A stretch of 64,000 nt of DNA from Sarcophilus harrisii (GCF_902635505.1 NC_045427.1:621295165-621359164), one strand, 5' to 3'. Counted from the first letter of the stretch, positions 22,372-34,200 are shown. Notes: a model not told the origin generated them from the sequence alone. Translations and numbers: made by a program.

Positions 22372-22404
22372 TTTCCTCCTTTTCCTCCTCCTCCTCCTCC
22401 TCCT
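22372..22404. repeat. (TCC)n microsatellite
   Basis: About nine tcc units after a ttttcctcctttt lead. Confidence 0.9.
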
Positions 22405-22445
22405 CATCTTTAAAAATTATTAAGTACTTACTTATGTTAGGCATA

Positions 22446-22695
22446 GGGGGTAGTTAGGTAGTTTAGAGAACCGGATGTGGAATCAAGAAAACTCATTTTC
22501 CTGAGTTCAAATCCAGTCTCAGACACTTACTAGGTGTATGATCCTGGACAAGCCACTTAACTCTATTTGCCTCAGTTTCTTCATCTGTAAAATGAACTGG
22601 AGAAGGAAATGACCAACACATCATTATCTTTGCCAAGAAAACTCCAGATAAGGTCATGAAGAGGCAGATGAAACTGAAAAGGACTGAACAAGAAG
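22446..22695 (+). mobile_element. Marsupial SINE with longer tail
   Basis: 'ggtagttaggtagtttagag', 'gagttcaaatccagtctcag', 'ctcagtttcttcatctgtaa' and 'gaactggagaaggaaatgac' through to 'aaaggactgaacaagaag'. Nearly full length but diverged. Confidence 0.8.
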
Positions 22696-22830
22696 AAATG
22701 TGTTAAGCACTGTAATAAAAGTTAAGGATTAAAAAAACAAAATAAAACAAAACAAACAAACAAACAAACCAATACATAGTCTCTGCTTTTAAGAATCTCA
22801 CAGTCCAATGGGAAGAGAGCATGTAAACAT
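22696..22830 (+). repeat. LINE-like repeat scrap with (AAAC)n
   Basis: 'gtgttaagcactgtaata' and 'ctctgcttttaagaatctca' are the first module of the family at 3,150, with a caaacaaacaaac microsatellite (about 22,735-22,769) between. Confidence 0.6.
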
Positions 22831-23279
22831 ACTCCAAGCCCTTCATGAACTCAAAGTACTATTCTCTTAGTCTTCCTTTACTTTGACTCTTCCCATGTCC
22901 AGTCCCAGATTATTAATTGCACTAAATTTATACCATTCTTATACTTGAGCAGTGAGACCCTATAATGTTGTTTCATCTAAAATATGGCATTTCATGGAAC
23001 TAATTAGCAATACTAAAATGGATGAGTAGTCAGAAATTTATACCCATTTGTATATTTTTTGGCAGTAGTTTTTAGGCTATAGAGTAATGCCATCATCCCA
23101 CTTTTTCCCTTTTCTTTTTAAATCATTTTTCTTTTTTTCTATGTTTCTTTCTTTCTTTCCTTTTTCCCCCAAAATATTATTGCAATCCTATGCCAGACTT
23201 TTAATGAAATAATCTACATAGATAAGTTTCTTAGCTCAAATTTGTTCAAATAAAACTTATTTATTAAAATTTATATAGA
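22831..23279. other. Unassigned AT-rich DNA
   Basis: Includes a (TTTC)n-like patch at about 23,145-23,160. No gene seen. Confidence 0.4.
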
Positions 23280-23520
23280 AGCAAATTTGAATGATGGATA
23301 GAACACTGAGCCTGGAGTCAGTTAAGACCCGAGTTTAAATCCAGTTTCAAGCATTAACTGTGTGATTCTGGGCAAGTTACTTGACCTATTTATCTAAGTT
23401 TTCTTCAATTATAAAATGAAGATTATAAAAGAACCTACTTTGCAGAATTAATTTTTGTAAAGTTCCTAATATTGACACATGGTAGATAGTATAAAAATGC
23501 TAGCTTCATTATTATTAGCA
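23280..23520 (+). repeat. MIR-like SINE
   Basis: 'gatggatagaacactgagcc', 'gagtttaaatccagtttcaa' and 'gtgattctgggcaagttac', then a MIR-like tail 'gtagatagtataaaaatgct'. Confidence 0.65.
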
Positions 23521-23524
23521 AATA

Positions 23525-23707
23525 TAGCCTACAGGGGTTTTTACAATTTTTATTTTTACCACTTACAAAAGTAAGTTAATATATGTCAATATAATATATA
23601 ATATGTATATTATAATAATAATAACATAATATTGTTAATATCTTGATGCACTGGATATTTTATATCCAGCTTCTCAAAATGTGGGTATTCAAAATTCTTT
23701 TTTAACC
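23525..23707 (+). repeat. 185-bp local direct duplication, copy 1
   Basis: From 'tagcctacagggg' to 'attcttttttaacc'. It pairs with 24,933-25,118, about 1.4 kb away, at roughly 88-90% identity by hand alignment. The sequence on either side of the two copies is different, so only this segment is duplicated. Confidence 0.9.
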
Positions 23708-24124
23708 TATTTTGTCTTTTAACAATTGCAACAGAAAAGAAAAAATTCACACAAAGAAGCTATTACATACGGTAATCACAAAATTTGTTATCATTTCTCT
23801 GATAAATCAGAGAACACTCACATCCAAAATATAATATTTTCTAATTTAAATCCTTCCAATATTCTATCATAACACAAGCTTATTAACCATGCTTATTCAA
23901 ATGGAGTATAAACAAATATTTATCTATTTGTATTTAGAAATATCTTTGGTTTAAAAGTAAAATTAGAATTGCTGATAGACATTAAATGATTAATAAATAA
24001 GTCTTTGCTTTTTCTGTTGTCAGGGAAGGATTTTTTTTAATGGGAACAGTGCAATGTGCATTTCTTTCTCCAACTCATTTGTGTAATGAGTCTATACCAA
24101 TTGATGTAAGTAGTGGTAGAACAT

Positions 24125-24300
24125 GCCTTTACCCCAAATGATAAATGCTCAAATGCCATCTAGGAGAGGGAGTGGGGTGAAAGGAGATGAATTGGAATAC
24201 AAGGTTTTGCAAGGGTCAATGGTGAAAAATTATCTTTGCATATCTTTTGAAAATGAAAAAGCTTCAATAAAATTAAAAAATAGTAAAAAGAAAAAGGAAA
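24125..24300 (+). repeat. L1 3' tail with A-rich end
   Basis: 'gccatctaggagagggagtg', 'acaaggttttgcaagggtc' and 'gaaaaagcttcaataaaatt' are the last ~150 bp of the marsupial L1 3' UTR plus an A-rich tail. It lies immediately before a more 5' part of L1 (24,300-24,932), out of the normal order. Confidence 0.85.
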
Positions 24301-24932
24301 AATGCTCTAACTCATTACTGATATACAAAATGCAAATTAAAACAACTCTGAGGTACTAATTTACACCTCTCAGATTGGCTAAGATGACAGGAAAAGAGAA
24401 TGATGAATGTTGGAGGGAATGTGGGAAAATTGGGACACTAATACATTGTTGGTGGAATTGTGAATTGATCTAACCATTCTGGACAGCAATTTGGCACTAT
24501 ACCCAAAGGGCTATCAAACTGTGTATATCCTATGATCCAGTAGTGGCTCTACTGGGTCTGTATCCCAAGGAAATCATTGAAAAGTAAAAAGGACCATATG
24601 TGCAAAAATGTTTCTAGCAGTTATTTTTGTGGTGGCAAAAAGAATTGGAAAACGAGTAGATATCTATCAATTGGGGAATAGTTGGAATATTATTATTATT
24701 GTATTGTATAAAAAATGATGAACAAGCTTATTTTAGAAAGGCCTGGAAAGATTTACACAAAGCAATGCATGAAACAGGCAGAAACAGAAATACATTGTAC
24801 ACAGTAACAACAAGATTGCATGATGATCAAGTATGACAGACTTGATTCTTTTCATTGATCCAAGGCAATCCCACTAAACTTTGGATAGAAAATGCCATCT
24901 GCATCCAGAAAGAAAACTATAGCAATTGAATG
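24300..24932 (+). mobile_element. L1 ORF2 C-terminal end and 3' UTR, lacking its tail
   Basis: 'caactctgaggtactaattt', 'gacactaatacattgttggt', 'tctactgggtctgtatccc' and 'aaaggcctggaaagatttac' through to 'ctatagcaattgaatg'. It stops abruptly at the second copy of the 185-bp duplication, about 250 bp short of the L1 3' end. Confidence 0.9.
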
Positions 24933-25118
24933 TAGCCTACAGGGAATTTTTACAATTTTTATTTTTACCACTTACCAAAGTAAGTTAATAGGTTAATATA
25001 ATATGTAATATGTATATTATAATAATAACATAATATTGTTAATATCTTGGTGCACTGGATATTTTCATGGATATGAAAGCTTCTCAAAAATGTGGCTATT
25101 CAAAATTCTTTTTTAACC
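24933..25118 (+). repeat. 185-bp local direct duplication, copy 2
   Basis: From 'tagcctacaggga' to 'attcttttttaacc'. The main difference from copy 1 is a rearranged 'ttttcatggatatgaaagc' against 'ttttatatccagc'. Confidence 0.9.
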
Positions 25119-25261
25119 ACTTATCCCATAAATTTTGATCATTGACTTTTGTTCCTTTCTGCCATCCCAAAAGAAGTTGTTCCTCTTTCTATCTTCTATT
25201 TTGGGAAAAAAAAGTTATCTCCTCATAAGTGATAATAGTTGATGTGAAATTCATCATCAGA

Positions 25262-25380
25262 TCACTTGTATAACTTTTTGAATTAATATCTCTGAGTCTC
25301 GGTTTCCTCATCTGTAAAATGACAAGGCTTAAGTAGATAACCTGAAAAATTCTTTCAAGCTCTAAATATATGATCACATG
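25262..25380 (+). repeat. SINE 3' remnant
   Basis: 'gtttcctcatctgtaaaatg' followed by 'ttctttcaagctctaaatat'. Confidence 0.6.
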
Positions 25381-25555
25381 AATACAGTGATTTAATAAAA
25401 TGTTAAAGTTGCAGATGCAACTAAATAAAAATTCTCAGAATAACATCAATTTGGCACTATTGCACATGTATATATGTTGCTATTTATTTAAATCATAAAA
25501 ATATGCCCCATACCCCAAACCTCTGGGCATATGTACAAGAATATTGCATTGATTA

Positions 25556-25578
25556 AAATAAATAAATAAATAAATAAC
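25556..25578. repeat. (AAAT)n microsatellite
   Basis: About six taaa units. Confidence 0.9.
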
Positions 25579-25579
25579 T

Positions 25580-25948
25580 ACTATGCTGCAATTTATTTCA
25601 GGATAAAAGAAACCTTAACCAAAGAAAGGATAAACACACTTGGACTCCATTGTAGCATCATGGGGAAAAATTTCAGAGACACAAGATTCTAGAAGACCCA
25701 GCCACCAAAGAATCTCCTAATGGGAAAGAAATGAGCTTGAAAGGAATTCAAACTGAATCCATGAACAATCATGATTTTTCGGAAACAACATAAAATTATG
25801 GGGCAGGGAGAGGGGAGGGAATCTGACAATATCATTTGGGTCAAGTCCTCTGACTCCAGGCTGTACTATATAAAGATAAAAGTGAGTGTCTATCCTACAT
25901 TAAAACCTCTGGACCACTCATTAAAATATTAATACAATTGTGATTGAA
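25580..25948. other. Unassigned DNA
   Basis: No gene or repeat recognised. Confidence 0.4.
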
Positions 25949-25949
25949 G

Positions 25950-25950
<1 letters not shown>

Positions 25951-26008
<58 letters not shown>

Positions 26009-26090
26009 CTTTCTCTCTCTCTGTCTATCTCTCTGTGCCTCTGTTTCTTTCTTTCTGTCTGTCTTTCTCTGTCCTTCCTTCTCTTTTCCC
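25951..26090. repeat. (TC)n microsatellite with pyrimidine-rich extension
   Basis: About 27 uninterrupted tc units (25,951-26,004), followed by ttctttc and gtctgtctt variants. The long E/R and S/L open frames on the two strands come from this composition. Confidence 0.95.
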
Positions 26091-26179
26091 CCAATTTCAC
26101 TTTTTGCAACTTAATCAGTTCAATTTAGGCAGTATCTACTCTGCCCCTACTAAATGCTCAGTGCTATACCAGGCATGGT

Positions 26180-26400
26180 GAAAGACAAAGTATTATAGTG
26201 TTTAGAGTATTGACCTTGGATCCAGGAAAAGCTGAAATCAAATACTACTTCAGACTAGCAAATCACTGAACCTTACTTTCCCCATCTACAAAATAAGAAT
26301 ACTAGTGGCACAATATTGTATCCCTCACAATCTTATGAAGATCAAATGAAACAACATACCCATGACATTCTAAAAATATCAGATCTTCTATAGGCAACAT
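26180..26400 (+). repeat. MIR-like SINE
   Basis: 'gtgtttagagtattgacctt', 'aatcaaatactacttcagac' and 'ttccccatctacaaaataag' through to 'tgaagatcaaatgaaac', in MIR order. Confidence 0.6.
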
Positions 26401-26414
26401 GGAGAAGGGGCAAG

Positions 26415-26690
26415 GGAACGAGCATTTATTAAGTACTTGCTATATACCAGACATTATGTTAAGACTTTTAAAAATATCATGTTACATCATTTAACCCTCA
26501 CAACACCTCTAGGAGGTAGATGCTAATATTATCCTCATTTTACCATTGAAGAAACTGAGATAGATAGAGGTGAAATCATTTACCTAGGGATACACTACTA
26601 GCAAATACCTGAGGCCAAAATTGAATTTAGGTCTTTGTAACTCCAAAACAGAGACTCTATTCACTATACCATGTAACATATAAAACTCAG
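26415..26690 (-). repeat. MIR, reverse orientation
   Basis: 'gagcatttattaagtacttg', 'ccctcacaacacctctagga' and 'cattttaccattgaagaaac' through to 'tattcactatacc' is the reverse complement of MIR over almost its whole length. Confidence 0.8.
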
Positions 26691-26870
26691 GACTATGAAT
26701 TAGGAAGCCCTGGGTTCAAAATATTTACTAGTTTTGTCACACCTCTTTGAGACTCAGTTTGCTCATTTGCAAAATGGACATAACAACTGCATCTATTTCA
26801 CAGGGTTATTGTGGGGATGAAATGAAATAATATCTGTCAGTTGTCTTGTTTGAACAAAGTTGTAGAAATG
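26690..26870 (+). repeat. MIR-like SINE
   Basis: 'gccctgggttcaaaatattt', 'gagactcagtttgctcattt' and 'cacagggttattgtggggat', in MIR order. Confidence 0.65.
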
Positions 26871-26899
26871 TCTGTTACTATTTGTTTTAAATAATTAAA

Positions 26900-28950
26900 A
26901 AAGAATGACATATAATCATTGTTTTAAATGAACTAGTAAATGGCTCTATTTTTTCCTATCTGGAACCTCTGGAAAGAAAGATGATTGACTGGTCCATACA
27001 TATCTTTTTAAAGACTTTTGAAAGACATCCCTTAGATTTGATCTAGTGAGAAGATCAAAATACCTCCTGTATCTTTAACTTTTCATTACATGTGTAATTT
27101 TTCATCCCTTAAGATGTGTTTATAGTATTGCCTCCCTAAATCTCTCCGGCCCCTCTCAAATTGCACTGGGGGCATTGGTTTCACTGGGGCTCAATGAACT
27201 TTAATGTTTGCATTTCCAGAGGTTTGGGGACTTGTCAGTGTGAGGAGATTGCTTTCCATCCTAACATGTAATGCAGAAACTTTCAAAACTTCTAAAGATT
27301 CAGGTCCAGAATTTTCCCCAGGAGCTGTAATGTGGCTCATCTAATTGTTTTACTTTTGCTCAGTCCTCAAGGCAGAATTGCTTTCACGGGTCTTTAGTTT
27401 CTGCTTCTGTTCCAAGCTCAAACCTGGAAAGAATAATCTTTCTCACTTTTGAGCTGACTTAAATCCAAAGGTGCAAACATGTCAGTAAAAATGATGGGGA
27501 AATAGCATCTCCATGCTGTAGAAACTCCCCAAAAAGCTATTTCAGTTTGATTCAAAAAATGACTCATGGTGCGAGTGGGAGGTATTCTTTTCTAAGTTAT
27601 TTTGTACAATTCTGTTTTACACAATTTTTTAAAGTTGAGTGACTCCCAAGAGTTCACTGGTTGAAGGTTCTGCCTATCTCCGTTATTTATTTGCTAACTT
27701 TTTTTTTTTTTTTTGGTGAAGAATAGGTTGGTGCTAGTCAGCCAGAAGATGAGAGAACATATGGCTGGAAGAAAGAAATTCTTCCCAATTCTATTGGAGT
27801 ATGGAGATGTTGGGACCTCCTGGCTAGAAAGCTGTCAGAAAAGATTTGCCAAAACTTGAACAATTGGGAAAGCTAAAAGCTAGACAATTGAACTCCCATG
27901 AACACATATGTTCAAAACTAAAGATTTTTCGTTCTTGGGCAATCAACAAAACTTAGCAAACTGCAAGGGAAGGGATAGTTTAACTTCATAAACAAAGAAA
28001 CACAAATATTCTCCAATCAAGGACTTAAACAAATAATTTTAATCAGATTTACAAGATGAAGCATGAAAGTCATTGCATGAGGCCATTTGTTCCAGCCATT
28101 GTTTGTGTGTGTTCAAAAAAGGTAGTTAATTTATTTTAAAGATCTCTGTAGAAGTACATTACATAATCTCTCTTGCTGAAACTGTTCCATCATTCAATTA
28201 CAGCAGTAGGGGATTTATGGATATCTAACTTAAAATTTTACTGTTCTCATTCTTTTTTCTCTTAGTTCTGTTCTCTACCAACATACAGCATATCTTAAAG
28301 CCCTCTTATAATAAAATGCTATTTACTTGAGACTATTCCTACTAATGTAGTTTATAAGCCCCCACTAGTGTATTTGCCCATTAAAAATCCTGACCGTGGG
28401 TTCAGTTAGCTTTAAGCAAAGGCATTTACTAAAAGGATACAGTAAGAACAATTGATATGAATATTTCTCTCAAAAGCCTGGGATGTAGTCTCCCATTATA
28501 TATAAGTATTTCTGGGTAGACTGAGATCTAACTTAAAGTACAATGATGATGAAACACAGATGTAGAATACAAGTGGGGCAAAGGGTAGCACAACTCTTAA
28601 TTTTAGAATTTCTTCTATCTGTATATCTAGCTTGTCCTCACACAGAAATTTTTATGTTCATTATTTCTGCTAGTCATGTCACTCAGCTTTATTTTTAAAG
28701 TCTATTCCTTTGTTGGACCCTTAACCGATACTCTGCTCTGCATGAGCAGTCATGATCCCTGAAGTTGCTTACTTTCTAGGTTAAATATCTTTCTGTATCT
28801 ATGTCTATCCTTGGGTGTGAGTTTCTGTTCCTGAATGGGTGTATTCTCACCTATTAGTCAAATTGTCAGAGTGATATGGTAAATGTGGTTAGGATGAAGA
28901 TTGAGAGAAGAAAAAGCCCTATATCCTTTTGATACTCTGGGGATCAAATG
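26900..28950. other. Unassigned, mostly repeat-free DNA
   Basis: About 2 kb without a recognisable repeat apart from a T-run at about 27,698-27,714. A block at 27,150-27,700 is less AT-rich than its surroundings and would be the first place to look for conserved non-coding sequence. No exon supported. Confidence 0.4.
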
Positions 28951-29052
28951 ATCAGATCTGCCTACAAAAAAAAAATCTCTCAAGCTTATATTTTTCAACA
29001 CTGATTTTTACCAACCACTGGTAAAGTGGTAAATACCACTTCACCAATAATT

Positions 29053-29054
<2 letters not shown>

Positions 29055-29109
<55 letters not shown>

Positions 29110-29110
29110 C
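29055..29110. repeat. (TA)n/(CA)n microsatellite
   Basis: About 23 ta units followed by cacacacac. The YI-rich open frames on both strands are due to it. Confidence 0.95.
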
Positions 29111-29364
29111 TAAGAGGTATAACCAATTCTTTTGCCCAATCAAAAAATACTTTCTATTTGCTGTTAGTTTTATTAATTCAAATTACCAAGTCTCTGCTAT
29201 TCTCTCAAATTGGTCAAGGACTCATATACATTTTTTCAAGGTTAAAGATAAGTATCTTCTGTATATTTTTTATTACATTTTGATCTTCCTTAACTCCATC
29301 AATTGAGGTGAAGAAAGAAACTCTCCCCATTATAGTAAATTTTTAAAAATCAGTACTTCTGGAC

Positions 29365-29700
29365 TTACTGTATAACAAGCACTGAGCTAAATTCTGATTA
29401 CACAAGACCAAAAATGAAACATCAAATCAAATCAAAAAAGAGCATATATTTATTAATAATATATACCAGATTAATATAATTTTTTGGAAGGGAAAGATGT
29501 TAGTAACAGCCGAGGGAAATCAGGACAGGCTTTATATAGAAAGTAAGGAACTCTGAAGGAATTGAGGAATTCTAAAAGGTAGAAAAGCTATTTTTACAGG
29601 TAGCCATGAGTGACAGCTAGTCCAAAGGTCTGGGGATAGAAGACTCACAAGAAGAAGCACAAGAAGACTAATATGTTGGATAAATCAGTGCAGGGAAAAG
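29365..29700 (+). repeat. Ancient LINE-like repeat
   Basis: 'tataacaagcactgagcta' near 29,371, then 'gacaggctttatatagaaag' and 'ctgaaggaattgaggaattc', matching the order of the family at 3,150. Confidence 0.5.
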
Positions 29701-30064
29701 TTGTAAAGATTTATTGGGGATAACATTATTTTCGATGAGATAAAATATGATCTTGTAACCACAATATGATCACAGCTCCCACTTAGCTACTATATTAATT
29801 ATATAAATTGGTAATCAACAGCTAATCATCATTTTATTCCTATACTATCTTCTTCAAGATAAAGATCTACAAATACCAAGGATCACCAGCTACCCTCTTT
29901 ACACTTCCTTTAGGTTATCACACCCCATAAATCTGAAGCCTTCTTAGGACAAATTGACTTTCTACTTAATGTTCACTCTCTCCATGCATCACTAGGTGTT
30001 AACCTATTCTCCTTCTTTCATCATCTCTAAACTAGTCTCTCTATTCTAAGAGCAAGCAATCTGA
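29701..30064. other. Unassigned DNA
   Basis: AT-rich, no gene or clear repeat. Confidence 0.4.
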
Positions 30065-30345
30065 TATAAGTTAAACATAGTTTTTTAAACATTTCCATAT
30101 TTGTCATGTTGCACAAGAAAAATCAGATCAAAAAGGGAAAAAAATGAGAAAGAAAAAAATAATCAAACAACAACAAAAAGGTGAAAATACTGTGTTTCAA
30201 TCCACAATTGATCTCCATAGTTCTCTCTCTGCATCTGGAGGGCAATTTCCACCACAAGTCTATTGCAATTCCCTTAAATCACCTCATTGTTGAAAAGTCA
30301 TGTCCATCTTAGTTGATCATCAAATAATCTTATTGTTAGATCATG
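30065..30345 (-). repeat. L1 3' UTR fragment, reverse
   Basis: 'catgttgcacaagaaaaatc', 'caacaacaaaaaggtgaaaa' and 'atctccatagttctctctct' are the reverse of the L1 3' UTR; both ends are missing. Confidence 0.85.
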
Positions 30346-31070
30346 TAAATTTTGATTCCTTTTCATCAAAGAAATTTTACCTGACCCTGGGTACTTAAGT
30401 ATATACAATTAGTATACAAAATTACTGATAATAAATCATAAAAAAGTATTTAAAAATAATTCTATGGTATGCATATAGTTTTCCATTTGTTAAAGAGGAA
30501 AGGAAATTTATGTGCTAATGAGTTGGATGTTCTTATTTATTTTTACATGAAAAATTAAATCTTGGTGGAATATTTGATATGGTTTTTGGTTGCCAAATTT
30601 TTCATGATTCCCATAGTTACCTGTAGTTTAATGAACTTTGATCTTCTCTAACCTGGTCTCCTTAAATTTGAATGTTTGATTCAATCCCTCTGTCCACACA
30701 GAGGGTTCCACATGTAAAAAGTGAAGGCATTTAAGTAGATGACTTGAGAAGAGCAACTAGTGCACTCAGTTACATAGTAGTTATGCTAGTCATCCAAATA
30801 GACCTCAGTATGCTAGAATTTGGAGCTAAATCTAATGAGATGAGTTTTTTAAAGGGAAAAAAATGTATAAAATATTGACTTGGATCTAAAAAATATCAAC
30901 TTCTAATCCAAGATGGGGGTGTCATGTCTTGACATTTTCTCTGAAAAATATCTGGGGTTATGGCAAACTGTGAGCTTAACAGGACTCACTAATATGACCA
31001 CAAACAAACAAACAAAAATCATTGAAGTCTTGATTGCCTTAAAGAGACCTCCTGACCAGAACTAAGAAAA
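30346..31070. other. Unassigned AT-rich DNA
   Basis: No gene or repeat recognised. Confidence 0.4.
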
Positions 31071-31074
31071 CAAT

Positions 31075-31480
31075 AGGCCCTCTCTCCTCTTCCTTGGTCA
31101 GACCACATCTAGAATATTGTTCTCAGTGCTAGGTGCCACATTTTAGGAAGGGTAGCCACAAGTTAGAATGCATCTGGAAGGTCTAAGGAGGACAAAGAAC
31201 CTTATAATCAGATCATGTGAGGATTAGCTGAAGCAGTTGAAGAATATTTAACCTGAAGGAGAGTTGGCTTGTTCTACTTGGCCTAAACAGTAGAAGTAGA
31301 GGAAATGGATAGAATTTGGAGAGGGACAGGGGCAGTGATAAACATAGGAATAGCAAAAGAGTCTAGAATTGTGATCCTATTTGTTTAGGAAACTCTCCAA
31401 TGAAGATAGACCTGAAGTAAGTCAGCACTTTCTCTGCCACTTACAGTCAGAAAGTGTCATAATACACTGAGAAGTTGAAT
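31075..31480 (+). repeat. CR1/L3-type LINE fragment, sense
   Basis: 'cttggtcagaccacatctag', 'tgttctcagtgctaggtgcc' and 'gaggattagctgaagcagtt' through to 'ttaacctgaaggagag' are CR1/L3 3' phrases read forward. Confidence 0.75.
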
Positions 31481-31600
31481 GACAAGCCCAGGATCAATTA
31501 ATCAATAAACATTTACTAAGTGCCAATTATGAGTCAGACACTGTGCTGAGTTGAACTTGAACTTGAACTCAGATAATTTTGACTTAAAGGCAAGCTCCTT
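31480..31600 (-). repeat. MIR or SINE remnant, reverse
   Basis: 'aataaacatttactaagtgc', 'gagtcagacactgtgctgag'. Confidence 0.5.
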
Positions 31601-32050
31601 TTTGGTTATACTAGCCTATTGAAAAGAAATAAATTTAGGCTTGATATGTGAGGGGGGAAATGAACCCATAATGAGTAAAGTTATTCAAAAGTAGAACAGA
31701 TACTGTCTTTTCTTTCATTACAGATCTTTGTGCAAGGATTGAATAACCATTGTCAGAGAAAATGAAGAATGTTTTTAAAGCTCATATAATTTAAATAAAG
31801 TGAACTTACTGCTTTTTTCTGACTCTGAGATCCTATACTTGCTAGAGATTCTCTCTCTCTTAAGTGCTGTGACCTTGCACAGAACCTTTCACATTATAGA
31901 GTAGATAGTTATATACTCCACTTTTTTCATAAGATATTATATTTTCTGTTAACAGATCAGTATGGACGTATGGAAGATTGTGTTACCTTTAGAATCATGA
32001 ATGGAACCCCAAAATATTTTTAAAGTTGTTGTATGTGACTCTTCAAAACT
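31601..32050. other. Unassigned DNA
   Basis: No gene or repeat recognised. Confidence 0.35.
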
Positions 32051-32054
32051 GTGT

Positions 32055-32215
32055 TTATAGATAATGGTGTCAAACTCAAATAGAAATGGGTTCCTGCTAA
32101 CTTCATATTGATTTAGAAAACTGCAAATTACTCTTATCTATGTTACATTGTATTTGCTTATTTTAAACATTACCTGGTAACATTTTAGTCTAGAATTTTG
32201 TGTTTCACAAGCAGT
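32055..32215 (+). repeat. Unnamed dispersed repeat, copy 2
   Basis: 'ggtgtcaaactcaaatagaa', 'ttgatttagaaaactgcaa', 'ttatctatgttacattgtat' and 'ttttaaacattacctggtaa' parallel the copy at 12,805 phrase by phrase. Confidence 0.6.
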
Positions 32216-32224
32216 ATGCAGTAT

Positions 32225-32330
32225 GCACAGTCCAATGGAAAGTTGTCTAGATTTGGAAACAAGAGGTGTGAATTTGTCCTTCTGCCTATAAGGTATTCCT
32301 CTACTTTAAACAAACTCTATCCTTGAAATC
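32225..32330 (+). repeat. SINE remnant
   Basis: 'cagtccaatggaaagttgtc', 'ggtgtgaatttgtcct'. Weak. Confidence 0.4.
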
Positions 32331-32479
32331 TAAACATACAATAAACACGAATTGAAGAATGTTTCTTCACTTAAAAATAATTTGCTATATTTTTTCAGTA
32401 ATAAGGGATAAATAATAACTAGAATTATACATGATTTATACATAGAATTATAATCTTTGCAAATTATTTTTCTCATGCC

Positions 32480-32640
32480 AGTGGTATATGTAGGTAGATA
32501 AGGAAATTAAGGCTCAAAGAGACTAATTGACTTGCCTTAATCAAATAGCTAAAAATCCCAGAATTGGAGTTTAAACCCAAGTCTTTTTATTTCAAGTATT
32601 CTTTCCACCATATTGCATTGTTTCTTTTCAGTGTATTTGA
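32480..32640 (-). repeat. SINE, reverse, decayed
   Basis: 'gataaggaaattaaggctca', 'gacttgccttaatcaaatag' and 'tattctttccaccatattgc' are the reverse of the SINE body and head. Confidence 0.6.
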
Positions 32641-32914
32641 AGGCTAGTCCAATTAACAAAAATTTCTTTCCCTCCCAACTGTTTAGGAATGTACCTAAAA
32701 GTATTTTATGTACATTAAGGAATGTATATAAAGCAAGACACTCCTGTGCACATATTACATGCATTCCAAGTTTGTTCTTGCTGGTTTTATTGATATTTAG
32801 CATGGTACTCACAGAGGGCAGGTAGCTTAGAGCCCTTGTCCATCACTGGGCCTAATAGGATCTATTAAAGACAATAATGACATTTATTAATTCATAGTAT
32901 TACATCACATACAT

Positions 32915-33075
32915 AGTGTAGTCCAATGAAAAGAGTACTGCATTTGGAGACAGATGACTTGAGTTCTAATCCTGATTCTGCTATTTATTACTTGCTATTC
33001 AATTGAATAGTTTCCTTATCTGTAAAATGATGACATTGCCCTAGATGACTTGCGAGATTCCACTTCTATAACATG
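32915..33075 (+). repeat. SINE, decayed
   Basis: 'tagtccaatgaaaagagtac', 'gagttctaatcctgattctg', 'gtttccttatctgtaaaatg'. Confidence 0.6.
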
Positions 33076-33079
33076 TACT

Positions 33080-33489
33080 CCTTAGTTCAGCCAGAGAACA
33101 GGGAACTATCAATGGTCCAACACTCTTTTTTGTCTTAAGAGTTCATTAATCACGATATGTAAATCATCAGTTCTTCCCCCAGCTGCCCCACACCCATCTC
33201 CTCTGGACTGTATCAAAAAGTGTGTTTAGGTTGATTTCTTTTTTTCTCTAAGATCCCCTTTCCTTTCTCATTTTCTTGATGGCCCAAGTTTCATGAGGAC
33301 CCAAGGGGAAATCTTAGACTGGGAAGCAGTTCTAAGCCAAGCTTAGACAATGTTCCTGTGTAAATTGTATTACAGCCAAGATCAGGAGAGAAAATGTTTG
33401 GAATCCAGGCTAAGGAGAGAATGGCCAGGCAGGGAATCAGCCTTGTCCGGTAGAGAGTGTCTCCGTCCAGGTATTCACTGAATTGTTGC
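33080..33489. other. Unassigned DNA
   Basis: Somewhat less AT-rich than its surroundings, with no recognisable gene. Confidence 0.35.
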
Positions 33490-33690
33490 TTTTGTCAATA
33501 AACACAAGTGCCTTCTATGCACCAGAAATTCTGCTAAGCAAAAGAAAGGCCAAAAAAAAAAAAAAAAAAGTTCCTGCTCTCAAGAAGCTCATATATAATG
33601 GGGGGACTATATACAAACAAGCTCTATGCAAGATAAATGAGGGATAATTAATGGGGAAAGGCACTAAAATGAGTAAAAATAAAAGTTTCC
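33490..33690 (+). repeat. Ancient LINE-like repeat with an A-run
   Basis: 'ccttctatgcaccagaaatt', an 18-bp A-run and 'tcctgctctcaagaagctca' give the first module of the family at 3,150. Confidence 0.65.
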
Positions 33691-34200
33691 ATTTTGTGTT
33701 CATTTTTAGATCTTATTTCAAATCAAAGTTTGCATTATTAGAAATGAGATTACACTTTCTATCATGCAGGTGCCCTTTAGCTTAAAAGAAAAGTCTTTCC
33801 TTCCCTCTTCTCCTCCTTAATCCCAGGCTAAGAACAGTAATCAGAATCATCCATAAATTACTTTCAAAGTCTGAACTTTTAAATATTGATGCAAATATTT
33901 TCTCTTGGGTAATTTTCCATTCTTATCTAGGAATCCAGTGGTGGCTTTTCTTTTCTAGTCACCAGGGTAATGGCTGTCTTCCCCACCAAGGTACATCATT
34001 TGATTATCTAATAATCTCATCCAGCAAGATTTTATAAACATAAAACTGTTCTGGAGAATCATAAATCAAGATGGGGGGGGGGGGGAGAATCTCCCTTGAG
34101 AAATTTATTTTAGTTTGGAAGCATGAGAACAATCCATTACTCCCATAAACAAATAAATGTAGAAACAATAAATTGAGGAGATAGGGCATTAATAAACTTC
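33691..34200. other. Unassigned DNA with a 13-bp G-run
   Basis: An uninterrupted G tract lies at about 34,073-34,085. Otherwise nothing recognised. Confidence 0.4.

Noticed and set aside
25921-26128. Open frames of 62 codons on both strands, rich in R/E and S/L
   Set aside because: Pure products of the (TC)n microsatellite; no codon structure beyond the dinucleotide repeat.
28952-29306. Three overlapping frames rich in Y and I
   Set aside because: Composition of the (TA)n microsatellite.
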